A stretch of 64,000 nucleotides of DNA from Pseudomonadota bacterium (GTDB taxonomy: Bacteria > Pseudomonadota > Gammaproteobacteria > Acidiferrobacterales > UBA6901): the NCBI GenBank assembly GCA_021790335.1, contig JAJYEE010000005.1:53485-117484 (forward strand). The letters run 5' to 3'. This document shows, one piece after another, positions 19,895 through 26,773 of the stretch. The notes beneath the pieces are model-generated. The model was not told where the DNA came from and searched no databases. It saw only the letters and a program-made list of their open reading frames with translations. A program made the position numbers and the translations under genes. The first letter of the stretch is position 1. Each line of letters begins with the position of its first letter.

Positions 19895-20920
19895 TCAGGC
19901 GGGTTCCGGAGCATTTCCGGAAAAGGCCTCCTCTACCTCTCGGTAGATGTCTGCCTCGTCTCCGGCATAGCGTGCAGAAAAGTGCATGGGCACGAGGCGC
20001 CTGGCGCCGCAGGCGCGCCCGAGCGCGCCGGCCTGACGCGCCGTAAGGTGGTATTTCCGGGCGGCATGGTCGGCGTCCCGGTGCAAGAAGACCGCCTCGA
20101 TGAACAGGCAGTCAGCATTGTGCGCGAGCTCGCGGACGCGCTGCGCATTCTCCGCGTGGTAGACGATATCGACAATATAGGCGATCTTCTGGCCAGCGGC
20201 GAAGCGCAGCACATTGCGGCGCAGGTCGCCGAGCGGAATCATGCGTTCATGATGGCTGTCGCGGTCGGTCCAGTGGACACGGACTTTCGTGTTATCGGGG
20301 TCTCCGTGGCGCACCGCCGCTTTCAGTTCATTCAGCCACGGACCTGTGGGAAGCCCAAGTTCGGTCAACCGGTTCTTCCAGACGTTGATGTGCTGTTTTT
20401 CCTCGAGCGCGAAGCCCAGGCATGCGGTACGGTGATCAAGCAGCGTGGCGAGCACGCGAAAATTCTCCTCGTCCAGCAGCACGCCGTCGGCGGCAGGGCG
20501 GGACGGCAGGTCCTCGCGTTTGAAACCTGATCGGCAGCGGAAGCGGGCCATGCGCAGCTCTCCAGACGGCCGCCATTCGTTTGCCTCGAGCGTAAAGTCG
20601 GTCGCGTAGTCTTGCACGAGATTCCAAGTATAGGCCGCGAGCTTGTGTTCGACGCGGTCGATGAATTCCTGGGGGCCGAACAGGGCGAGAGTGCGGGCAC
20701 GGCCCAGGCAGATGCGCACGATCCGATCGAGCCCCATGAAGTGGTCCATATGGGCGTGCGACACGAAAATGTGTGTCAGGCGAAGTATCTTGCGCGCCGA
20801 CAGCGACTGGATATCCCCCAGATCGAAGAGCAGCGCCCGTCTGGCAAACCGGAAGTCCACGTAAACCGAGGGATCACCGAACGGACCGTTGACGAGGAGA
20901 GGCTGTAGAGTCGACGCCAT
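19895..20920 (-). CDS. RNase Z-like metallo-beta-lactamase fold hydrolase
   Basis: A 341-residue protein with the MBL zinc motif HAHMDH (H55, H57, D59, H60) and further metal ligands in AYIVDIVYH and at the C-terminal VPMHFSARYAG, the arrangement of the RNase Z/ElaC group. True RNase Z processes tRNA 3' ends, but this sequence is longer and has an unusual internal region (GFALEEKQHINVWKNRLTEL, then WLNELKAAVRHGD). It may therefore act on another substrate. The ATG at 20920 (MASTLQPLLVNG) is chosen; the frame extends to 20971. It converges on the cardiolipin synthase gene with 16 bases between. Confidence 0.8.
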   Translation of the reverse strand: MASTLQPLLVNGPFGDPSVYVDFRFARRALLFDLGDIQSLSARKILRLTHIFVSHAHMDHFMGLDRIVRICLGRARTLALFGPQEFIDRVEHKLAAYTWNLVQDYATDFTLEANEWRPSGELRMARFRCRSGFKREDLPSRPAADGVLLDEENFRVLATLLDHRTACLGFALEEKQHINVWKNRLTELGLPTGPWLNELKAAVRHGDPDNTKVRVHWTDRDSHHERMIPLGDLRRNVLRFAAGQKIAYIVDIVYHAENAQRVRELAHNADCLFIEAVFLHRDADHAARKYHLTARQAGALGRACGARRLVPMHFSARYAGDEADIYREVEEAFSGNAPEPA

Positions 20921-21017
20921 GGCGAACCCGCCGCTGTGGTCATTATCGGGGTGGGTGTTCCATATTAACATGCCCTGCGGCCGTCGCCCGATGCGGGTGA
21001 ACCCCCGGTCAACGGTG

Positions 21018-22316
21018 CTAGCGTGCGCAGCTGCGAAACCCCGCGAATATGTCGTTTCTGTCTGGTGTGTAGAAGTTGCGCCAAGTATTCCACACCAGCC
21101 GCGCCGGGGTTGCCCAGCTTCCGCCGCGCAGAACCTTGTGCGTTCCGAACCATGGCGCGGAATAGTCGCGGTAAGGGTCGGGAGAAAAGCCCGGATAGGG
21201 AGCGAAAGTGGATGCGGTCCATTCCCAGACGTTGCCGATCATTTGGCGGCAGCCGCAGGCGCTGTCGCTTTGCGGAAGCGCCGCGACATCGATGCTGGCG
21301 AGTGTGCCGCCATGCAGATTGGCGTGCGTTCCAGTCGGGGTTTCGTCCCCCCACGGATAGCGGCGCTTCCGTGCACCCTTTACGCCACCCGGCATGACCT
21401 CGCAGGCTGCCGCCGCCTCCCATTCGGCCTCGGAAGGCAGCCGCCGCCCCGCCCAGCGACACCAAGCCTGGGCTTCGTGCCAGTTCACGTGCATCACCGG
21501 CGCGTGCGGTGCCAGTGCGGTCCAGCGATCGAAACGGCGCACTTCCCAGTCCGGGCCGTTCCTGCGCCAGTACCGCGGCGCTTCGGCGCCGGCCCGTGCG
21601 CGCCATTCCCATCCGCAGTCGTCCCAGAACTCGCGTCGGCGGTACCCGTGGTCGTCGACGAAGGCCACATAATCCGCATTGGTCACCGGTGCCCGTGCTA
21701 TGCGGAATGGCGCCAGTTCCACCGGGTGCGCCCACTTTTCGTTATCGAATACGAAACCCTCGGTCGACGTGGCGCCAAGCAGGAAGCGGCCGCCCGGCAC
21801 CTCCACGTCCCCCGGCAGCGGGCCGGCCGACGTCGCAAGCGCAGCGGTTCCGGCCGGTGCCGGGTAACCCAGGGTCTGGCGCATGTACGTGAACGCCTCG
21901 GAGTGCATGTCCTGGTGGAAAATGGCGAGCAGATAAAAGTAGGCATCCCTCTCGGGCACCGAGTCCCCGTGGTCATGCAGGCGCTGACGCAGCGCATCAT
22001 TCACCGCCTGCAGATAGGCGAGGGTGTCCACCACCGGGGGCAGGGGCAGGTCCCAACGCCGGTCATGCGCGATCGCGGAGGAGTCGTACAGGGTATCGGC
22101 CTCGGGCATCAGCGGGGCACGCCGGTCCAGATTGCGCAGGATCCAGTATTCGCTGAACCACGCCAGATGTCCGATTTCCCAGTTCGGGGGGTTCACCGTG
22201 GGCAGGCGCGGGCCGAGCATCTGGTCCGGGCCGAGATCGGTGACCAGACGCAGGGTGCGCGCGTGCGTATCGTCGAGGTATTCGAGAAGTTCTGCCGCTG
22301 TCACGGGATTGGCCAT
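21018..22316 (-). CDS. senA: Selenoneine synthase SenA (EgtB-like iron enzyme)
   Basis: A 432-residue protein with two domains. The N-terminal DinB-like half carries a three-histidine iron site: H50 in GHLAWFSEYW and H134/H138 in FHQDMHSEA, the same spacing as the sulfoxide synthase EgtB. The C-terminal half (about 170-432) is a formylglycine-generating-enzyme fold, with GGRFLLGA, VNWHEAQAWCRWAGRRLPSEAEWE, GNVWEWTAS and VLRGGSWAT. EgtB couples hercynine to a thiol; SenA is the selenium version, which joins hercynine to a selenosugar. The assignment to SenA rather than EgtB rests on the adjacent SenB-like glycosyltransferase and SelD; EgtB-only clusters normally carry egtD or egtC instead. No egtD is seen in this window, so hercynine would have to come from elsewhere. 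Confidence 0.82.
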   Translation of the reverse strand: MANPVTAAELLEYLDDTHARTLRLVTDLGPDQMLGPRLPTVNPPNWEIGHLAWFSEYWILRNLDRRAPLMPEADTLYDSSAIAHDRRWDLPLPPVVDTLAYLQAVNDALRQRLHDHGDSVPERDAYFYLLAIFHQDMHSEAFTYMRQTLGYPAPAGTAALATSAGPLPGDVEVPGGRFLLGATSTEGFVFDNEKWAHPVELAPFRIARAPVTNADYVAFVDDHGYRRREFWDDCGWEWRARAGAEAPRYWRRNGPDWEVRRFDRWTALAPHAPVMHVNWHEAQAWCRWAGRRLPSEAEWEAAAACEVMPGGVKGARKRRYPWGDETPTGTHANLHGGTLASIDVAALPQSDSACGCRQMIGNVWEWTASTFAPYPGFSPDPYRDYSAPWFGTHKVLRGGSWATPARLVWNTWRNFYTPDRNDIFAGFRSCAR

Positions 22317-22354
22317 ATACTATGCCTGTTCCGAATTATGTCCCTGTGAAATCC

Positions 22355-23302
22355 ATGCGTATATTGATTGTGACGCCTGCGCCGCGTGGATCGCGGGCTG
22401 GCAACCGTACTACGGCACGCCGCTGGGCCAGAATCCTCAGGGCCGAAGGCCACCGCGTCTCGGTCACGGTCGGGTACGATGGTGCGCCGGCGGACCTGAT
22501 GGTCGCGTTGCACGCCTGGCGCAGCGCGGACGCAGTGCAGTGTTTCCGGGAGCATTGTCCCGACCGGCCATTGATTGTAGCACTGACGGGTACGGATCTT
22601 TACCACTTCCTGCGCACCGATTGCGAAGTCACGACGCGTTCCATGAAGCTCGCTCACCGGCTCGTGGTTCTGCACGAGGCTGCGATCGACACGGTTCCTC
22701 AGCCGCTGCGCGGCAAGGTGCGGGTGATTCTGCAATCGGCGGATGTCTTTCCCGAGAGAAAACCGTCTCCGCGGCGCTTCGACGTCTGCGTGATCGGACA
22801 TTTGCGCGATGAAAAGGATCCGTTGCGCACGGCCTATGCTGTGCGCAACCTTCCGTTGCAGTCGCAGCTGCAGGTGCTGCATCTGGGGAAGGCGCACACC
22901 GATGCCTGGGCGCAGGCGGCGCGCGCAGAGATGGCGCAAAACCCGCGATATCGCTGGCGCGGTGAGGTCCCATACCGGGAGGTGCGGCGGGTGTTGGCGC
23001 GCAGCCGGCTCATGGTGCTGTCATCGCGCATGGAGGGGGGCGCCAACGTGATCTCGGAAGCCGTGGTTGCCGGCGTGCCGGTAATCGCCTCGCGCATCGA
23101 CGGATCGGTCGGCCTGCTTGGCTCCGGGTACCCGGGGTATTATCCGGTCGAAGACACGGCGGCGCTTACCGGGATGCTGTTGCAGGCCGAGCGTGACCCG
23201 GTTTTCTACGCGCGCCTTCAGGATGCCTGTGCGCTGCGTGCACCACTGTTTGATCCGCAGCACGAGCGGCAGGCATGGCGCGCTGTGCTGGCCGAGCTGT
23301 AG
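22355..23302 (+). CDS. senB: Selenosugar synthase SenB (TIGR04348-type glycosyltransferase)
   Basis: A 315-residue GT-B glycosyltransferase. The N-terminus ILIVTPAPRGSRAGNRTTARRWARIL and the central VIGHLRDEKDPLRTAYAVR match the small family formerly listed as TIGR04348, now known to include SenB. The C-terminal nucleotide-sugar half has SRMEGGANVISEAVVAGVPVIAS, with the conserved EAxxxGxPVIA. SenB uses selenophosphate and a UDP-sugar to make the selenosugar used by SenA. I take the ATG at 22355 (MRILIV) over 22322, because the extra eleven residues are unlike the family. It is divergent from senA with 38 bases between the starts and converges on the selD fusion gene. Confidence 0.82.
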   Translation: MRILIVTPAPRGSRAGNRTTARRWARILRAEGHRVSVTVGYDGAPADLMVALHAWRSADAVQCFREHCPDRPLIVALTGTDLYHFLRTDCEVTTRSMKLAHRLVVLHEAAIDTVPQPLRGKVRVILQSADVFPERKPSPRRFDVCVIGHLRDEKDPLRTAYAVRNLPLQSQLQVLHLGKAHTDAWAQAARAEMAQNPRYRWRGEVPYREVRRVLARSRLMVLSSRMEGGANVISEAVVAGVPVIASRIDGSVGLLGSGYPGYYPVEDTAALTGMLLQAERDPVFYARLQDACALRAPLFDPQHERQAWRAVLAEL

Positions 23303-23318
23303 CGGACGGTTCTGACCT

Positions 23319-25586
23319 TCATCGCAGGACGAGTGTCACCGATGCAGCCGCGTTGCCCGGTTCCATGACGCGCCCTATGACCGCGCTCTGGGCATAGCCG
23401 AGCCGGCGCAGAGCGGCAAGGCAGAGGTCCGAGTTTTCCTCGGGGACGGACGCCAGCAGACCCCCCGCCGTCTGAGGATCAAACAGCAGCGGGTAGCGCG
23501 CATGCGCGACGGCGGTATCCAGGTTGCAGATCGCGCGCCGCAGGCGGATGTTCTCCGGTTGCAGGGAGCTGAAGATCCCTTGTGCCAGGGATTCGAGTGC
23601 ACCGTCCAGGACCGGCAGACTGTCGAGTTCTATTTCGACGTCGACCTGGGAAGGGCGGGTCATCTCCAGGAGGTGACCCAGCAGCCCGAAGCCGGTGACG
23701 TCGGTGCAAGCGTGTGCTCCGTGAAGCATCAGGCAGTCGGCGGCCGCGCGGTTTGACTGCAGCATGGACTCCAGCGCCGCATCGATCCAGCGTCCCTTGG
23801 CAAGCCGGCGCATGTCGGCGGCGAACAGGGTGCCGGTGCCCAGGGCTTTCGCGAGAATCAGTCGGTCTCCCGGGCGCATGCCGCCCTTGCGCAGAAGCCG
23901 TCCGCGTTCCGCCAAGCCGTTGACGCACAGCCCGAAGGCCAGCTCGGCGCCTTCGCTCGAATGTCCGCCGACGAGTGCCGCTCCGGATTCTTCGAGCGCC
24001 ACCGCGGCGCCGGCCATCATCTCGTAGAGCGCCTGCTCGATCTTGGCTTCAGGGCCGAACGGAACGCTGGCAATGGCGAGGGCCGACTGTGGCTGTGCGC
24101 CCATCGCATAGATGTCGCCGAGGCTGTGGTTGGCGGCGATCCTGCCGAACAGGTACGGATCGTCGACGATGGCGCGGAAAAAATCCACAGTGTGCACCAT
24201 GACCTGTCCGGCGGGTACTTCGACGACCGCGGCGTCGTCCGCATCGCGCATGCCGACAAGAATGTCGGTGCGCGGTGCTATCGAGATGCGGGCGAGCACG
24301 CGGGCAAGTACCGTGCTGCCGATCTTGGATCCGCATCCGCCGCAGCGCATCGCCCACGCGGATATCTCGCGTAAAGCCTCGCCGTCCGCCGGCGTATCCG
24401 GCCGGCCCGCGCTGCCGGCCATGTGGTTCGGCAGCAGCGGTTCCCGGTAGCGCTCCATCCAGCGTCTGTCTATCCAGTCCTTCCAGCGCCATATGGCCGC
24501 TCCTGCGATGGTCAGCGGTCCGCGCGAAGCGATGGCGGAGCGGTCTCCCGTGCTTATCAATGCGAGAAAACGGCGCTGCGGAACGAACGCAACCAGCGGT
24601 TCGCATTTCGATGCGCGCCGCAGATTCACGGCAAGCGCCGGACCCTGACGTACCGCCATCACGCCGGATTTCGCGCGCGGATGATTGCGCATGGTCGCGA
24701 TGTCGCCGGCGGCGAAAACACCCGGGTGAGAATAGGACTGCAGGAAGTCATCGACCTCGATAAACCCGGTCGAAGTGGTCGTGAGCCCGGTGCGGGCGAT
24801 CCAGCCCGGAGCCGCCGCGTTCGTCGCCCAGATGAGCGCATCGTAGGGAAAGGACAGAGTGGCGCCAGCGTGTATCGCAGTAATATGTTCCGCCGTGACT
24901 TTGTGCACGCGATGTTCGGGATGGACCGATACCCCTCGTTCCGAAAGGATGTGCATGAACTTCCGTCTCACCCGCTCATGGTGCGTGGGAAGGATCTGCG
25001 GCGCTTCCGAAAACAAATGGAACTGCGCCCGCCCGGCGCCGCCGGCGGATGCAACGCGATGCTGCAGCGAAAGCGTGAGCTCTACCCCTCCGGCGCCGGC
25101 GCCCACCACTGCGATGCGGAAGGTACTCGCGGTATTGCGCATGCGCCTCTCGATCAGATCCCATCCTGCGAGAAAGCGGTCGACTGGCTTTACCGGCAGC
25201 GCATGTTCTGCCACTCCCGGAATGCCGCTTTCGTCCGGTGTCGAGCCGATGTCGATCGAGAGCACGTCATAGGGGACCGCCGGGCGCCCGCGGCACAACA
25301 CCCGGCGGTTCGCCAGGTCCAGCCCGACCATTTCGTCGTGGTAGAGCCGGCAGCCGGCGAAGTGCGCGAGCGGGCGCAGGTCCACATGGACTTCGTCGAA
25401 GCCGTAGTGGCCGGCGATATAGCCGGGCAACATGCCGGAATAGGGCGTGTGGACGTCGCGCGTTATAAGGGTGAGCCGTACCCCCGGTTCGGGGCGCATC
25501 CCGAAAGCCCGCAGCACAGCTACGTGGCTGTGGCCGCCGCCAACGAGCACCAGATCCTTACGAACGATGTCTGACTGGCCTTGCAT
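23319..25586 (-). CDS. selD: Selenide, water dikinase fused to N-terminal FAD oxidoreductase (SenC role)
   Basis: A 755-residue fusion. Residues about 1-385 are a pyridine-nucleotide-disulfide/NDH-like oxidoreductase: dinucleotide-binding LVLVGGGHSHVAVL, a second one in IAVVGAGAGGVEL, and an FAD site GVFAAGDIATM. Residues about 405-755 are selenophosphate synthetase: RCGGCGSKIG with the catalytic cysteine and lysine (about 412-419), MVHTVDFFRAIVDDPYLFGRIAANHSLGDIYAMGA, GGHSSEGAE, TDVTGFGLLGHL and DPQTAGGLL. SelD makes selenophosphate from selenide and ATP; the fused oxidoreductase is thought to supply or control reduced selenium. In the sen clusters described for other bacteria this step is SenC, usually without the fusion. 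The active site carries Cys, not selenocysteine. Confidence 0.92.
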   Translation of the reverse strand: MQGQSDIVRKDLVLVGGGHSHVAVLRAFGMRPEPGVRLTLITRDVHTPYSGMLPGYIAGHYGFDEVHVDLRPLAHFAGCRLYHDEMVGLDLANRRVLCRGRPAVPYDVLSIDIGSTPDESGIPGVAEHALPVKPVDRFLAGWDLIERRMRNTASTFRIAVVGAGAGGVELTLSLQHRVASAGGAGRAQFHLFSEAPQILPTHHERVRRKFMHILSERGVSVHPEHRVHKVTAEHITAIHAGATLSFPYDALIWATNAAAPGWIARTGLTTTSTGFIEVDDFLQSYSHPGVFAAGDIATMRNHPRAKSGVMAVRQGPALAVNLRRASKCEPLVAFVPQRRFLALISTGDRSAIASRGPLTIAGAAIWRWKDWIDRRWMERYREPLLPNHMAGSAGRPDTPADGEALREISAWAMRCGGCGSKIGSTVLARVLARISIAPRTDILVGMRDADDAAVVEVPAGQVMVHTVDFFRAIVDDPYLFGRIAANHSLGDIYAMGAQPQSALAIASVPFGPEAKIEQALYEMMAGAAVALEESGAALVGGHSSEGAELAFGLCVNGLAERGRLLRKGGMRPGDRLILAKALGTGTLFAADMRRLAKGRWIDAALESMLQSNRAAADCLMLHGAHACTDVTGFGLLGHLLEMTRPSQVDVEIELDSLPVLDGALESLAQGIFSSLQPENIRLRRAICNLDTAVAHARYPLLFDPQTAGGLLASVPEENSDLCLAALRRLGYAQSAVIGRVMEPGNAAASVTLVLR

Positions 25587-25643
25587 CCACGGCCCGCTGG
25601 CATGGTGACGTCGCAGATCGCTTCTCCGGCGGCGGACCGCCGT

Positions 25644-26321
25644 TTATTTGATCTTCAGAAGTTCAATGTCGAAAATCAGCGTCTCATTCGGCCCGATGAC
25701 GCTGCCCACACCGCCCGCGCCGTAGGCAAGATTGGCGGGAATGTAGACCCTCCACTTGGATCCGACCGGCATCAACTCCAGCGCCTGTTGCCAGCCCTGG
25801 ATCACTCCGGTGAGCGGGAAAGTCGCCGGCTTCCCGCGCTTGTAGGAGCTGTCGAACTCGGTGCCATCGATCAGCAATCCCCGGTAGTTGGCGACGACGG
25901 TGTCGCTCACGTTCGGCCTGGGACCCTTGCCCTCGGTGATCACCTTGTACTGCAGTCCGCTGGGAAGGGTGACGACGCCCGGTTTTTTCGCGTTTTCCGC
26001 GAGAAACTTCGTTCCAGCCGCCAGGTTCCTCTGTGCCAGCGTGGCCTGGTCGGCCTCGCGTTTGTGCTGGTAGGCGAGGACTGCCGCGCGCATCTGGTCG
26101 CTGCTGAGTCGCGCTGGCCTGCCGCTTTCTGCATCATTGATCGCCAGCAGCAGCGCCCTGGAATCGATATCCATGCGCTCATTCTTGAGGTTCTCCCCGA
26201 TTCGATATCCGACCACGTAGCTGATGCGCTGCTTTTGGGTAGTCAGTTTTGAGGGGGTCGCAGCACAGCCGCACAGAAAAATCGCGACCAAAGCGAAGCT
26301 AAGTGGATTCCGGATACTCAT
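25644..26321 (-). CDS. Lipoprotein FKBP-type peptidyl-prolyl isomerase (FkpA/Mip-like)
   Basis: A 225-residue secreted isomerase. The N-terminus is a lipoprotein signal peptide with lipobox LCGC ending at C19. A helical dimerisation segment (about 30-110, with DQMRAAVLAYQHKREADQAT) is followed by a C-terminal FKBP domain with VVANYRGLLIDGTEFDSSY, GVIQGWQQALELMPVGSKWRVYIP and GSVIGPNETLIFDIELL. Such periplasmic proteins catalyse prolyl cis-trans isomerisation and help fold outer-membrane proteins; Mip and FkpA are relatives. It lies downstream of the selD gene on the same strand with 57 bases between, but is probably an independent transcription unit. Confidence 0.92.
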   Translation of the reverse strand: MSIRNPLSFALVAIFLCGCAATPSKLTTQKQRISYVVGYRIGENLKNERMDIDSRALLLAINDAESGRPARLSSDQMRAAVLAYQHKREADQATLAQRNLAAGTKFLAENAKKPGVVTLPSGLQYKVITEGKGPRPNVSDTVVANYRGLLIDGTEFDSSYKRGKPATFPLTGVIQGWQQALELMPVGSKWRVYIPANLAYGAGGVGSVIGPNETLIFDIELLKIK

Positions 26322-26773
26322 GACTGTCCCTCAGGGATTGCTTGTGTGATGTTCTCATCCAGGAATGGAACGGCAGTTCCGACCCCTTTCAGTGCCCTAC
26401 GGGCTGTGAATGGGAACGCTCCCCGGTGCCGGTCCCGTCACGGCGTCATGTTCCCATAACCTTTCGTTCCAGCCAAGCGTGCAGCGATGCAGCTGCCGGC
26501 GGTACTGCGCCTGGCAAAGACTCCGTGTCGTCTGGGCGGGCGACATCGAACCCGGAAGCAGCCGCGCCTGCCTCAGGTGCTGGTCGTGACGCCGCGACCG
26601 GTGCCGTTGTCCGGCATCCGTAATCGGCGTGGCGATGGCGCCGTTGCCCGCCGGTACCGGCGGGCAGGCCTTGCACGGACATGTTAAAGTGACGGCGAGT
26701 GCGGAGGGATCGCCGGCGCTGTCACGCTCGCGCTCCTGATTTTTCAAGCGCAACCGGTTGGGAGTGGCAACAG
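26322..26773. other. Divergent intergenic region, fkpA-like / pepN
   Basis: 452 bases that hold both promoters. The only clear structure is the perfect palindrome at 26645-26666 (listed separately). No convincing -35/-10 pair or RNA gene was seen. Confidence 0.4.
26645..26666. promoter_or_regulatory. Perfect 22-bp palindrome upstream of pepN
   Basis: The half-site TGCCCGCCGGT is followed immediately by its exact reverse complement. The element is centred about 119 bases before the pepN ATG. It could be a regulator binding site or a GC-rich extragenic palindrome. No second copy was noticed in this window. Confidence 0.45.

Noticed and set aside
20889..22349. 486-codon open frame on the plus strand opposite senA
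   Set aside because: Antisense shadow; arginine/proline-rich, no start signal.
23319..25586. Selenocysteine in SelD
   Set aside because: The active-site position is an ordinary cysteine codon in RCGGCGSK, and there is no in-frame TGA.
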